From: Jaltomata sinuosa | Lineage: Eukaryota; Streptophyta; Magnoliopsida; Solanales; Solanaceae | Length of the DNA stretch: 64,000 nt | Direction of reading: 5' to 3' | NCBI GenBank assembly: GCA_003996215.1 | Contig: QJPP01001730.1 | Coordinates: forward strand, 1 to 64,000 | Shown here: piece after piece, positions 1 to 11,836 of the stretch | How the letters are laid out: each line of letters begins with the position of its first letter | Position numbering within the stretch: position 1 is the first letter of the stretch | Notes under the pieces: generated by a model | Told to the model about the DNA's origin: nothing | Databases searched by the model: none | What the model saw: the letters and a program-made list of their open reading frames with translations, nothing else | Made by a program: the position numbers and the translations under genes

Positions 1-105
1 TCTTCTTCTTCTTCTTCTTCTTCTTCTTCTTCTTCTTCTTCTTCTTCTTCTTCTTCTTCTTCTTCTTCTTCTTCTTCTTCTTCTTCTTCTTCTTCTTCTT
101 TCTAC
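1..105. repeat. TCT/CTT trinucleotide microsatellite
   Basis: The first ~103 bases are an almost uninterrupted TCT repeat (over 30 units), followed to about 200 by a degenerate pyrimidine-rich tail. The array begins at the window edge, so its true length is unknown. Such tracts are common in plant 5' UTRs and introns, but no gene can be tied to it here. Confidence 0.97.
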
Positions 106-2027
106 TTAGCTCTTCTTTTTCCATGTTCAGCCATTAATGGCTTCTTCTTCTTCCTCCTTCTTTCTTTGTTGCTTTCAGTCTTTCTTCCTTCTTCTTCCAT
201 GATTGATCAACCATTAAAGGTTCAAAGCTCGATATGAAAAATTGGCGTGCCGCAAACGTGAATCATTTCGAGTGTATTATATATCAAAAGACTTGAAACA
301 TCGAAAGAAGCTCATATCTAAAATTTTGGATTGTTTAGAGGAATTTTTGAGTCGGTCAAAATTGAAAGACAACACTAGCTTTAATTTTTTTCCCAGAAAC
401 AAATGAATGCCCAGTTGATCATGCACTCCACTAAAATTTGTGATTTTCTGTATGTGGATTCCATATGGCCCAATATCGTCGTGAATTATATGAGATTTCT
501 TGGTACTAAAGTTTTTCATTGCTTCTATTTGGATTCTCCAGTGATGACATACGAAGAATGTTATCCAAGCTGGCTTGTATTTTTAGCTAACACAAATTGA
601 GTGTTATGTAACACTAACATTTTTCCTTTCTTCCTTGTCTTTGTTTGGTCACAACAAATGCATTTTGTTTTGTACATGACGTCTACTATTTTTTTTAGGT
701 ATTTAGTGATAGCTTGTGAAATAAGCACTTATCTTGAGTTATCCATTTTTGGTTGGCTTTATCTTATTTGCTTCTATGTATCAGAATGGAGCAAGAGCAG
801 AGAGATTTTGTGAAGATATGATATGCAAATTGCAAAAACCAAACATGATATTACTTATGCATGATTTAATACATGCATAAGTCATTCCCAAATCAGCTAC
901 CAAACGACACCTAAGAGATTAACAACCTACAACGTATGTCACTTATTGAGAAAACGTTGAAAGCATAAGTGTATGGACTGCATAGTTTCTCTCTTACGCA
1001 AGCAAGACAGTTGACAAAAAGTATCATGTTTGCTATCCAAAAATTTTGGGCCTATAGTTTTTATTTTACCAAAAAAAGTAATTCAATTTATAAAGATGAT
1101 TCATAGGAGATACGTTTGGACATGATAGATAGAGGCGTCAAAAAAGGCTTCCCTTACTTGAAGTATATTATCTCCAAAAAATTAGATAAAATAGCCATTA
1201 TATTAAATTTTTTACATAAAAAATAATTCACTTATAATTTACTATTTAAAATAGCCATTCGGTCAAAGTTTTTATCCGAAATGATTATTCGATATACATG
1301 CGATATATATACGATTATTTTTTGAATCTTTTTTTAACAGTATACATTGTATATACATGCAGTATACATGCGATATACATGCGACTATTATTTTTTTTAA
1401 AACTTTTGACAATGGTAGAACGAGGTTGCAATAGCCGAAATACTATAAAATATATGCCCAAAAAAAGAAGATAAGATGTGGGTTGATGGGTACATACCTA
1501 CTACATAAAAGAAGGATTCTTGAGATATTTCTCACAAGTCTGCCTCTTAGATGGTTCAAAAGGCGTAACAAAGTCAAAGCATATTTAGAATTTGCTTGGA
1601 TTTTTATGAAACAACTGATAGAGATGAGGAAATACTCAATTAAAACAATTTTATAAAAAATTACAAGCTTTTTTCAAAAGGTGTCATGGAGAAAGAATAT
1701 TTATAATAATCACGATACACAAAAATAGATATTTACCCTAAGGCTGGTTGCACATGAAAGATTAACAACAAAAGATTGAATTGGATCCTGAGACTGATGA
1801 GACCATACACCACTTACTTTTTGAATGCAGCATTCAGGGACGGCTCAATGATACTTAGATAACTTACATAGATATGTTATATTAAGAAAATATTTACTAT
1901 TTATAGCAATAATTTTTTTTTTCACTTGATACTTATAATATATTTATAATATAATTTTCATATATATTGCAGAGAACAATATATAAAACACATATAATAC
2001 AAGATTTATTCATGTATAATACATTTA
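106..2027. other. AT-rich intergenic DNA, no supported gene
   Basis: No intact coding region is seen. The + strand at about 220-370 reads without stops as a lysine/arginine-rich peptide (for example KDLKHRKKLISKILD) and could be an exon relic, but I do not recognise the family. Around 1190-1440 there is an AT-rich repeat with several ATACATGCGATATACATGCG-like units. A related sequence recurs near 9700-9790, so this is probably decayed transposon DNA. Confidence 0.5.
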
Positions 2028-2259
2028 GGGGTCGTTTGATGTGAGGGATAAAAATAAATAGTCCTGGGATAAAATAAATAGTCAAAGAATAAAATTTTGG
2101 TGTCTGGTTTAGTTGCCAAATCCGGGATAACTTATCTCATCGTTTATACCATAGTGATGGGATAAGTTATCCCATATACATGGTGGGATAACTTATTCCG
2201 AGATAGCTAATTTCGGAATAATAAATCCCGGAATAATTTATTCTCAATCAAATGATCCC
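2028..2259. mobile_element. Tourist-like (PIF/Harbinger) MITE, 232 bp
   Basis: The termini GGGGTCGTTTGATG and the reverse complement of the other end, GGGATCATTTGATTGAG, form terminal inverted repeats. The element is flanked by TTA on both sides (2025-2027 and 2260-2262), the trinucleotide target-site duplication of PIF/Harbinger elements. The interior holds palindromic GGGATAACTTAT-type motifs and no ORF. It is a non-autonomous copy. Confidence 0.85.
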
Positions 2260-2262
2260 TTA

Positions 2263-3065
2263 TCACACACCTTAATACACTTATAATATATTGTGCCAAT
2301 TTCTTACCAAACAAGCATAATACATTTTAAAACACTTATAATGCATCTATATTGCATGCATAATTCACTTTTAATACATAATGCAGATTTATCATAGTAT
2401 TACTATGTATTGCTATAGATAGTAATAAATAAAAAGTATCGCTAAAAATAATAATTATTTATTAAAAAGTACTCATCCAAGTAATTTTTCCATGATACTT
2501 ATGACCTAAAGCGAAACTTTAACAAGATGTCGTCTTTATTAATGCTTTACTTGATTTTTAGTACGTATTTTATTTTTATTATATTTGTGAAAATAACTTT
2601 TTATCTTCTCCTCAATTGAAAAAATGAATTCAATCGGGACTTACAATTGTGTATTTTGAAAAATGCCTAATTCCTTTCCTTTGAAATAATTTAAACTCTT
2701 ACCTAATTACTAATTAATTTCATAGACTAAATTGTTCAATTATTAATAAGTTTTTTAAAAAATAAAAAATAAAATTGGTGGCGTCTCTCAAATTTTTAAG
2801 CAATTATTTTTTAGTCTCAAAATTATGTTTTATCGTGAAAATTAGAATATAACACTGTGTAGTCACAACGAACACATTACCTAATGTGCCTACAGTAATG
2901 TTGCTTAGATTTGGGCTTTCTTCTAACCACAAATTGATCATTGTAAGAATAATGAAATACTTTACATTAGGTCACAATCATAAAATAAATTATACTCATA
3001 TTGTACTTATTTTTAGTTTGGTAATATGCTTTATCTTTTTCGATCAATATATATATATATAAATA
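2263..3065. other. AT-rich intergenic DNA
   Basis: No ORF of note, RNA gene or clear element boundary is seen. It contains a short ATATATATAT run near 3050 and borders the first protease-exon copy. Confidence 0.6.
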
Positions 3066-3400
3066 ACTATTATTCAGAAATTAACCTTCTAAAATTATTA
3101 GGTTTGAACTTTTCTTACAAAAAATGCATCACTTAACAATATTTTTCTGTTAAACACATAATAAAGTAACTTATTTTTGTAATATATGAATATAACACAT
3201 AAAGGTAATATGGTTAATATTATTTTTAAAAAAAATTAAATTATAATTGTAAATTTGACTACTCACAAAAAATCATATACTTAAGATAGTATGTTGGTCT
3301 TAAATTCATGGATATATCACCAGCAAAGTTTAGAGAAAATAAAGAAAATACTTATGTTGTGTTGTTTGAGAAATTGTTCAAGTCATCAAAGAGATCAAAT
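3066..3400 (-). pseudogene. Aspartic protease (A1) 3'-exon relic, copy A
   Basis: On the minus strand 3275-3400 translates to a decayed LFSLNFAGDISMNLRPTYYL, matching the 'NFAGGASM.LRP.DYL' strand near the C-terminus of plant pepsin-like (A1) proteases. About 100 bases further on (3066-3165) the next exon reads as a stop-riddled 'KCIFCKKSSNLIILEG', equivalent to 'WCIGFQK...LTILGD'. Stops and frameshifts make it non-functional. It is the most diverged of four such copies. Confidence 0.7.
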
Positions 3401-3409
3401 AAGTACTTA

Positions 3410-3800
3410 GTGAACGTTTGACCATACGAAATTTTTATTTTTTTCTCTAAAATTATTTTATTTTAGTTCAAATTGGTGTTTGGTCATAAAAATTTCAAAT
3501 ACAACTTCAAATTGTATTTGAAAAAATGAAAAATAGTCTGATACCTGTTTTCACTATTTTCACTTTTAATTTTCTTGTTTAGAAAAAAAATTTAAATTTT
3601 TTATTTTCATAAAATAACCTTATGTAAATTATATTTTATTTTTAAATTATATTTTATATTTTTTTAAAAAAATACATTAAAATTTTAGATAATTATTATA
3701 AAAATCATGACCAAACACAACTCGAACTTCAACTTCAATTCTAACTTTAAAATTTTCAAAAAAGTAATTTTTATTTATTTTTATGATTAAATGGGACCTT
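3410..3800. mobile_element. MITE-like AT-rich repeat (GTTTGACCAT family)
   Basis: The left side carries GTGAACGTTTGACCATACGAAA and the right side ends ATTAAATGGGACC, with internal 'caaattggtgtttggtcat' and 'catgaccaaacacaac' in opposite orientations. The same GTTTGRCCATRAAAA motif occurs at 47845-48197, 58404-58641 and about 45680-45760, so this is a dispersed family. The target-site duplication is unclear and the superfamily is not assigned. Confidence 0.5.
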
Positions 3801-4019
3801 AATAACTTGAATTAAATATTTACTCATTGAAATACAAAATAATGAACTAATTAATTTTATCTAATATATATATATATATGTAATTATTTTTTAAAAATAA
3901 TTAATTAACAAAAAATGCACGTGTAATGCACAGAATATGCATGGAATGCATGTGCGATGCACACAAAAAATAATTTTATTCAATATGCTTAAAGACTTTT
4001 TATTAAGGTTTGACAACCG

Positions 4020-4145
4020 CTCTTGCCTCCCTCCTGATACAGTTAATAATGTCAAAAAATCAAATGTTGAAAGATACTACTTATAATTATTATCTGTGCA
4101 TTCAATTCTTAACCAAATAATTACTTGAACAATTAATTTATAGTA
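4020..4145 (-). pseudogene. Partial last-exon relic of the protease array
   Basis: The block 'gttaataatgtcaaaaa...' followed by a decayed tail exon resembles the terminal exon segments at 4510-4640, 5630-5760 and 6900-7010. It is isolated from the other exons and preceded by CATGCAATGC-type repeats at 3915-3970. The assignment rests on similarity to the better copies. Confidence 0.4.
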
Positions 4146-4349
4146 TCCTTCTCTTTAATTTTTTATCGAATTTTAGATATTATAATCTTTTTCTCTTTCT
4201 GTTATAGATTTTTTCCTTGAGAAAGATGCATTTACTTTGTTATTAACATTTTTCTGAGAGATGTTCATAATTATAATATAGCATTGAATATGTCTTTGAC
4301 TATTGATTAAATGAAGGAATAAAATAATGTAGTATTTTTATTACATAAT

Positions 4350-5090
4350 AAATAAAATCTTAATATAAGACTAATCTAAAGTAACTACACAAATAGAAAC
4401 TCAATTATCGACACTAAAATACGAAAAAAAATAGCTCTCGTAACTGCATTAGTGCCAGATGCTATGAAGATGTTCATAGGTAATGAACTTATATATAATA
4501 AAAATATTTATAAGTCATTAATAACATCAAAAATAGAGTTAACAATGTCAAAATCAAATTGTAAAAATATTACTTATTATTATAAATATGTTCATTCAAT
4601 TTTTTGCCGAGCCAAATCATATACAATGATTCTATCTTCAAGAACAACATCTGTGTAACACGAGAAAAAATATCAATACTAATTAGATTTAATCTTTGCT
4701 CTAAGATTCTCTACATTATCAATATGAAAAGTAATTATTATTCAAAAACTGACTTCCTAAAATTATTAGGTTTGAACATTTTTTTATAAAAATAAATCAC
4801 CACTTAGCAGCACCTTCCCGTTGAACACAAATAATAAAATAACTTATCTTTATAGTACATAAATAAGTATATAAAAATGACATAATTAATATTATTTTTT
4901 GTGAAAGATTTAAATTACAATTGCAGATTCGAATACTCACAAAAAAAAGAATCATATATTTGAGGTAGTCTGCTGGTCTTATATTCATGGATGCACCACC
5001 AACAAAGTTTAAAGAAATTGTAGAAACCACCTCTGCTATACTATTTGAAAAGATGTTCAAGTCAAAAAGACTAACTAATATTTAATAATT
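4350..5090 (-). pseudogene. Aspartic protease (A1) 3'-exon relic, copy B
   Basis: Three exons are readable in order on the minus strand. At about 5060-4957 EVVSTISLNFVGGASMN is followed by IRPADYL, the conserved strand of plant A1 proteases. At about 4835-4740 'VQREGAAKW' is followed by a stop and then the equivalent of LTILG. At about 4625-4600 YDLARQKIE corresponds to the 'VYDLANQRIGW' strand. Introns separate them, so this is duplicated genomic DNA and not a retrocopy. The catalytic Asp motifs (DTG/DSG) would lie upstream and are absent. A remnant of the hydrophobic tail may lie at 4450-4350. Confidence 0.75.
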
Positions 5091-5299
5091 TAAATTAAAT
5101 ATTTACTGATCAAAATACAAATCAGTGAATCAATTAATTTTATTCAATATAAATATAATTTTCTTAAGAAAATGACACAAATTAACAAAAGATACATGTG
5201 TAATGCACATAATGCATACGAGATGCACGCGCAACGCACATAGGAATTTATTTTATTAAATATGTTTAAATTTTTTTATTAAAGTTTGACAACTATCCC

Positions 5300-5410
5300 T
5301 GACTCCCTTTATATAGAGTTAATAATGTCAAAAACTTAAATTTTAAAAGATGTTATTTATGATCATAATCTGTCCAATTAATTATTCACCAAGTAATTTA
5401 TAACACTCTT
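5300..5410 (-). pseudogene. Partial last-exon relic of the protease array
   Basis: On the minus strand the segment near 5390-5360 reads INWTDYDH, matching the 'IGWTNYDC' strand that follows VYDLANQR in A1 proteases of this type. It belongs to an extra copy of the last exon between copies B and C, without the neighbouring exons. Confidence 0.5.
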
Positions 5411-5464
5411 CTTTGATTTCTTATCGAATTTTAAATAATATAAATTTTTTCTCTTCTTATTACA

Positions 5465-6200
5465 TAATAGATGGAATCTTAATATAAGATTAATCTAAAG
5501 TAACTACACAAATAGAAACTTAATCATCAATACTAAAATATGAATAAAAGTAGCTCTCGTAACTTCATTAGTGCCAGATGTTATGAAGGCGTTCACAGAT
5601 AATGAACTTATATATAATAAAAATATTTATAAGTCATCAATAACATCAAAAATAGAGTTAACAATGTCAAACTCAAATCATAAAGATATTACTTATTATT
5701 ATAAATATGTTCATTCAACTCTTTGCCTAGCCAAATCATATATAACGATTCTATTCAAAAGCAACATCTGTGTAGTACGAGAAAAAAATATCAACACTAA
5801 TTAAATACTTTGCTCTAAGATTTTCTACATTATCAATATGAAAAGTAATTATTATTCAAAAATTGACTTCCTAAAATTATTAGGTTTGGACGTTTTTTTT
5901 ATAAAAATAATGCACCACTCAGCAACATCTTCCCGTTGAACACAAATAATAGAATAACTTATCTTTATAGTACATAAATATAGTATATAAAAATGATATA
6001 GTTAATATTATTTTTTGTGAAAGATTTAAATTACAATTGCAGAATCGAATACTCACAAAAATAAATTCATATACTTGAGGTAGTCTGCTGGTCTTATATT
6101 CATGAATGCACCGCCAGCGAAGTTTAAAGAAATTGTAGGAACCACCTCTGCTACGTTATTTGAAAAACAGTTCAAGTCAAAAAGATAAATTAATACTTAA
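5465..6200 (-). pseudogene. Aspartic protease (A1) 3'-exon relic, copy C
   Basis: This is the best preserved SLNF exon. About 6195-6075 on the minus strand reads VAEVVPTISLNFAGGAFM then NIRPADYL in one frame. The next exon (about 5945-5850) gives 'EWCIIF' and, after a frameshift, LIILGSQFLNNNYFSY, equivalent to LTILGD...FVYD. The last exon follows at about 5760-5570. The copy is about 1.1 kb from copy B with the same exon and intron order, showing tandem duplication. There is no catalytic half, so it cannot be functional. Confidence 0.78.
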
Positions 6201-6424
6201 TAACTAAAATTAAATATTTACTGATCAAAATATAAAATAATGAATCAATTAATTTTATTCAATATAAATATAATTTTCTAAAGAAAAGGATACAAATTAA
6301 CAAAATATACATGTGTAATGCACATAATGCATACGAGATGCACGCGCAACGCACGTAGAAGTTTATTTTACTAAATACGTTTAAATTTTTTTATCAAAGT
6401 TTGATAATTGTCCCTGACTCCCTC

Positions 6425-6530
6425 CAGATAGAGTTAATAATGTCAAAAGATTAAACCTTAAAAAATGTTACGATCATAATTTGTTCAATTAATTCTTCAC
6501 CAAGTAATTTATAACACCCTTCTCTTTAAT
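6425..6530 (-). pseudogene. Partial last-exon relic of the protease array
   Basis: This block is homologous to 5310-5400 and 4030-4140 ('gttaataatgtcaaaagattaaacc' and the following tail exon) and lies between copies C and D. It supports the array being built from units that each carry two versions of the terminal exon. Confidence 0.4.
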
Positions 6531-6724
6531 TTCTTATCGAATTTTAAATAATACAATTTTTTTCTCTTTCTATTAGTGTGTTGATTTTCTTCCTTGAAAA
6601 AAGTGCATTTACTTTGTTATTAATATATTTTTGAGAGATGTTTATAAGCATAATATAGCATTGAGTATGTCTTTTGATTTTTGATTATGTAAAAAAATAA
6701 AATAATATAGTATTTTTGATATAT

Positions 6725-7395
6725 AATAAATAAGTCTTAATACAAGACTAATCTAAAATAGCTACACAAGTAAAATTCAATCATAAACATTAAAATATGA
6801 AGAAAATTAGCTCTCATAACTTCATCAGCTCCAGACGCTATAGAGATGTTCACAAATAATGAACATACATATAATAAAAATATTTTGATAAATCATCAAT
6901 AACATCAAAAATAAAGTTAACAGTGACAAAATTAAATTATAAAGATACTATTTATAGTTATAATATGTCCATTCAATTTTTATCGAGCTAAATCATATAC
7001 AATGATTTTATCTTTAAGAACAACATCTGTATAACACGAGAAAGAAATGTAAATACTAACTAGATTTCATCTTTGCTTTAAAATTTTTTACACTATCAGT
7101 ATAAAAGGTAACTATTATTCAGAAATTGACCTCCTAGAATTGTTAGGCTTGGACTTTTTTTTACAAAAATAATGCACCACTTAGCAATATTATTATTTTT
7201 TCATGAAAGATTTAAATTATAATTGTAGATTTAAATATTCACAAAAAAATTTATATATTTGAGATAGTCTGCTTGTCTTAAATCCATGAATGCACTATCA
7301 ACAAAGTTCAAAAAAACTGTACGAAACATAACATCTCTCCTCTGTTATTTGAAAAATTATTCAAATCATCAAAAAGATCAATTAGGTACTTAATA
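6725..7395 (-). pseudogene. Aspartic protease (A1) 3'-exon relic, copy D
   Basis: At 7185-7096 the minus strand reads without interruption AKWCIIFVKKSPSLTILGG then QFLNNSYLLY and a stop, an unmistakable match to 'WCIGFQK...LTILGDLVLKDKIFVYD'. The SLNF exon (about 7370-7237) is frameshifted, with MFRTVFLNFVDSAFMDLR followed by QADYL. The last exon lies at about 7010-6830. Immediately beyond the SLNF exon (higher coordinates) the LINE begins, so the array is cut or bounded by that insertion. Confidence 0.75.
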
Positions 7396-7499
7396 ACTTG
7401 AAGATGCAAATTAGTTACAAAAGTAGAAGCAAAAAAAATTAGGTCTGCCAGTTCTAGTATAACTATGTAAAAACTAAGAAGCTAACAAAATTTTAAAAA

Positions 7500-8570
7500 C
7501 TATTCAGAAAATCTATAGAGGACGTAGTAACCCAACCGTACAGACACATGAGACATTCAGCTTTGAGAGAGTGTAAAGGAGTTGATAGACCATCAAAAGA
7601 TCTTCTATTCCTTTTCTTTCAAATAGTCCATAAAATTATTGCAGGAATCATTCTCCAAATTTGTTTGATGATGCTGTCAACTTTTCAGCTGCACCAACTC
7701 TCAAAAGCTTCTTTGATACTATGTGGCATGACCCAACTAATTTCAAAAAGAGAGTAAAACATGCTCCACAAATTTGCTGTAACAGTACAGTGCAAAAAAG
7801 TGTTTATTACTTTCTGCTGCTTTCTGACATAAGTAGCACCCATTCACAATGTAGAGTTTCCTTCTATAGAGGTTGTCCTGAGTTAGGCATGCTTCATATA
7901 GTGCAGTCCAACTAAAATAAATAATTTTGAATGGTAGCTTGATTTTTCAGATTAGCTTTCATGACCAGTGATCAATGACTTCATTAAGTGCTCTTGACTG
8001 CTTGTAGGCTGCATTTACTATGTATTTCCTTGCTCTTGTAGCGCCCCACTTGAACTGATCTGTTGCTGCTTGAGTATCGAAAGAAAAACTCTCTATGAAC
8101 TGATCTGTTATTGCCTGAGTATCAAAAGAAAAATTCTCTAGAGTTTGTAGTAATTTAACCAGGCCATTAGACTCCCAATCCTACATATTTCTTCTAAACA
8201 TAATGCTCTAGGTGATTTTATCTCTATTTTGAGAGACGATTGAATCTGAATCCCTGATTAAGTGGAAAAGACCTAGATAATCATTCATTAAAATTGTATT
8301 GCTGAGCCATTTATCTTTTCAAAATCTAATATGGAGTCCATTCCCCACTGTGAAATGCTTATGCTGAGAAAATTTCTCCAATAGCTTACATATGTGTTTT
8401 CAGACTCCAATCTCATAAGGTGCTTTTGAAAAATTGGTGCATCAATTATCGCGTTTCCCATACTTTGCATTGACCACCTCCTTTCATAAAGCATGATCCT
8501 CCCGCGTGTATCTCCATAACCATTTTATAAGTAGACACTTATTATGTAGAGCCAAATCCTTGATCCCTAC

Positions 8571-8624
<54 letters not shown>

Positions 8625-9245
8625 TGATTTGGGAAGGACTTTGGGCCATTTCACCAAATGAAACTTGTGCTCCTCAATATCCCTTTTTTATAGAAAATCT
8701 CTCCTGATCTTGTTAAGTTGTTTCAACACTTTGCTAGGAATAAAAAAAGTGACATCTAGTATGTGAAAATATTATCAAGTACACTGCTGATCAGTGTAAG
8801 TCTGCCCTTCATCGACAGATACTGCATCTTTTAAGAGGCAAGTTTTTTCTCAAATTTTTCAGTAATTTCTCCTCATATAGCTGTTGACTTATACTTGGCA
8901 CCCAGTGACAATCTGAAATAGGTGGTTGGAAATTCACCGATACCACAACCCAAGATACATGCTAATTCTTCCAAATTTAGCACCTCATTAACAGGATAGA
9001 TCACACTTTTTAGCATATTGATGTGCAAACTTAAGTAGGCTTCAAAAATCAAAAGCGTTAGATTCAAATAAAGAAAGTTTGACTCGTGTCCGCCTCACAA
9101 AATATCAGAGTATCATCAGCGTAAAGCAAATGAAAAACGTTTATAGTGATCCTGGTTTTCACATCAAAACCATTTAGCCGTTGTAGTTGCTTGGCTTTGT
9201 CTAACATTCTGCTTAAACCCTCCATTGCAAGCAATACTCATTTAA
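7500..9245 (-). mobile_element. 5'-truncated LINE (non-LTR retrotransposon), decayed
   Basis: Read on the minus strand from 9245: VFHLLYADDTLIFCEAD contains the reverse-transcriptase YADD catalytic motif (about 9140-9090). It is followed by 'LGCGIGEFPTTYFRLSLGAK' (about 8965-8890), LSMKGRLTLISSVL (about 8815), 'IRRDFL' and 'HKFHLVKWPKVLPKSR', then after a poly-C tract 'GIKDLALHNKCLLIKWLWRY' and 'LWKEVVNAKYGK'. The C-terminal zinc-binding (zf-RVT) region reads ACLTQDNLYRRKLY, GCYLCQKAAESNKHFF (about 7890-7790). The endonuclease and 5' half are missing, as is usual after incomplete target-primed insertion. Many stops make it dead. A 45-bp tandem duplication lies at 8055-8145. Confidence 0.88.
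8572..8623. repeat. 52-base C homopolymer inside the LINE
   Basis: An uninterrupted run of C on the + strand lies exactly where the LINE protein should continue from 'PKSR' into 'GVGIKD', a Gly-Gly (GGN GGN) position. It looks like expansion of a short G run in the coding strand, either real slippage or a sequencing/assembly artefact. Confidence 0.95.
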
Positions 9246-9249
9246 AAAT

Positions 9250-10136
9250 AATCGATGTTGAAGAATTAAAAATTCGCAAGGTCTTTAAAATTGTGTTCAA
9301 ATACAATATATCTGACACATAATAGTCGATTGTGCTACTCCAATCAGCATAATTCAAAGAATAAAAACATTAAGTTAATGTTGAGGCTGAATAAGGAATG
9401 ACATTTGCAGTTGAAGAATTGCTATTGTCATAGAAGTTCATCTCAACTGCAAGAACTTAATAATGTTAGTAAATTTAAAAAAAATAACTTTCTTATATCA
9501 TAATTATTGACGCTCAATTTAAATCGTCTTTTTTTCATGTTATTTTATTTGAGTTTTTAATAATGCAGGATAAGTTATTCTACTATTATTAGTATAATTT
9601 TGACGTTATTATTATTATCACTACTACCTTTTTTAATATTATATATTATTTTTCAAAATATTGTTATATAATGTAGAGAATATTAAATGAAATATTTATT
9701 GAGTTAAATTTTTTACACAAAAAATAGTTCACTTAAAAAAATTTCATTTTATCAAATTTGATCGTTCGCCCTTTTTTTACTATAGAATTAATCATTCGGC
9801 CATTTTCATTACTTCCGTGTTAATCAAGTATATTCGTTTTCCCATACTTGGATAAAAAAACAAGTTACTCATAGAACAAAGAGGCTTTTCATGTTATTTA
9901 CTGGAAGTGAGCGAGTTTTCTATTTATTTCTCAGTAAATAAGAAAATAATTAGGATTGACTTTAAATATGATTTACGAATTAACAGAGTTTTTGTTAGCA
10001 TTTAAAGTTTGTATCAATAAATGCAAAGACAAATGAATTATAAAATCATGAATTATCTCCGGACATTCTTGAACAATCATGTTGGCCCTAAAATAACTCA
10101 CTTTTAGGGTCCTATGGCCAACTGGGAAATTACCTC
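9250..10136. other. AT-rich intergenic DNA
   Basis: No coding potential is recognised. The segment 9700-9800 (ACACAAAAAATAGTTCACTT and GATCGTTCGCC) resembles 1200-1270 and probably marks a decayed transposon end whose partner may lie near 10780-10840. Confidence 0.5.
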
Positions 10137-10192
<56 letters not shown>

Positions 10193-10250
10193 TATATATA
10201 ATATATATATATATATATATACATATATGATATATACTATATATATATTT
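10137..10250. repeat. (AT)n microsatellite
   Basis: About 110 bases are almost purely alternating A/T with a few C or T interruptions (atatatacatatatat). AT-rich DNA with TACATTACATA-type motifs continues to about 10560. No gene is present. Confidence 0.95.
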
Positions 10251-10685
10251 CTTGATACATAGTTATACATTATATTTATTTACTTTTTAGTAACCTTTTA
10301 TATATACATAACATAGTTATATATATTATAAATAATTATATACTATTTATACAATATCGATACATTACATATATACGTGGCTATTTTTTTCAAAATTCTT
10401 TTTGCCACATGTACATTACGTAAGAAACCCATATACATTTTTGATACATAATTACATATCATATATATACATTTATACACCACTTATATAATATCAATAC
10501 ATTACATAACTATTTATACAATAAGAATACATTACATATACATTATATATATAACGGTCATTTTTATTGAGGATTTTTTTTTGTCACCTATATGAAAGAA
10601 AGAGGTAGAAATTTTCTCCATTAGGTTAATTTATTTTTTTAATGTGAGAAATACGTTGAGAAGCCGTGTATATAGTAGTGAAATT

Positions 10686-10774
10686 CACTATAAAAAATGT
10701 GGTTATTAGCCACGATTTTCCTATCATTTAGCCATGATTTCACGCGTGGCTAAAACTCGTAATTTTCTATAGTG
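10686..10774. mobile_element. 89-bp CACTA-type mini-element
   Basis: The ends are CACTATAAAAAATGTGG and, on the other strand, CACTATAGAAAATTACGAG. The inner part contains inverted copies of TTAGCCACG / CGTGGCTAA. A 3-bp ATT flanks both sides (10683-10685 and 10775-10777), as expected for CACTA (En/Spm) elements. There is no coding capacity, so it must be mobilised in trans. Confidence 0.8.
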
Positions 10775-10777
10775 ATT

Positions 10778-11836
10778 TTTGGGCTATTTTTATGTAAAAA
10801 AATTATGGCTATATTTATTGTAAACTAATTACTCTATTGTATATATATATATATATGAAGTTATCCCTTTGATATGTACCTGTCTATTCAAAGCTAGGCT
10901 ACTAGCTCTTTTTTTATTGAAGTGGAGGAGTAGAGCCTGAAGTTACACACTGAAAGCTGGGGTTTGTCCAATTCTAATGAAAAATCTGTCTTATTTTTGT
11001 TCCCTTGAGCAGTAAATATTTAGTTGATAAATAATAAAAATGTTGGTTATCAAAAAAGAATGACCTAGAAGAGTGGGAGGAAAATCATATATAATGCCTT
11101 AATCCAGTCAAAAGGCTAAATAACTCATTTGCAAAATTAGGTAATTGATAGTAAATTAAAGAGACCAGTCTGTAAATAAACTTGATTTTTCAATTTTTAT
11201 GTGAATTAATAGTTGATCAAATAGAAATATATTCCCTCTATTAAAATATATTGACACTAATCTTCGATTTCTCCTTTTTTATTTCGACAATTTGGCCCGT
11301 GGCCTAGAAGTTTTTGAGAGCATATTATTTGAAATTGCCCTTTGCATTATATTGGAAGGTTTTCATTTAAATGTTGACCAAATTTTAAAAGAAAGAGTAA
11401 AAAGGTCATTTGGTGAACAAATATTTTAGAAAGAGCTCTACAAAAAGGGGGATATGGTTGAGAGGAAAGAGGTTCGTAACTAATTGTACCCATACTGACA
11501 AAGAATTGAATGATCACTTACAAAAAAGAAATTGAATGATTTTGTAATCAATTTAATGTCATCCTGTATAATTTAATGACTTTGTGTATCAAGAAATAGG
11601 AATGTTTTTTTTTTTTTTTGGTCAAGTGTGATTTGATTTTTACCTAACCGAAATAGATACATAAAGCTCAAAACATTGAGGCAGAAACCATAGCTATCAA
11701 AGAGGCTATGACATGCATATGCAATAGCTAATGGATTTCAAAAAATTCAAATTGAGACTTAACTCTTTGGTCATGAAGAACATGTTTGAAGATAGATAGA
11801 CTACCCCATGACATGTAATCATTGTAATAAAAGATA
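10778..11836. other. AT-rich intergenic DNA
   Basis: No ORF or RNA gene is supported. It contains short ATATAT tracts near 10845 and a poly-T run at about 11607. Nothing else is recognised. Confidence 0.6.

Noticed and set aside
220..840. Possible multi-exon gene at the left edge
   Set aside because: One basic stretch (about 220-370) looks protein-like, but no start, consistent splice sites or family match could be established. It was left as a comment on intergenic DNA.
9700..10840. Possible large MULE with ACATAAAAAATAG-type ends
   Set aside because: Similar AT-rich motifs occur at both ends, but no matching terminal repeat boundary or target-site duplication could be found.
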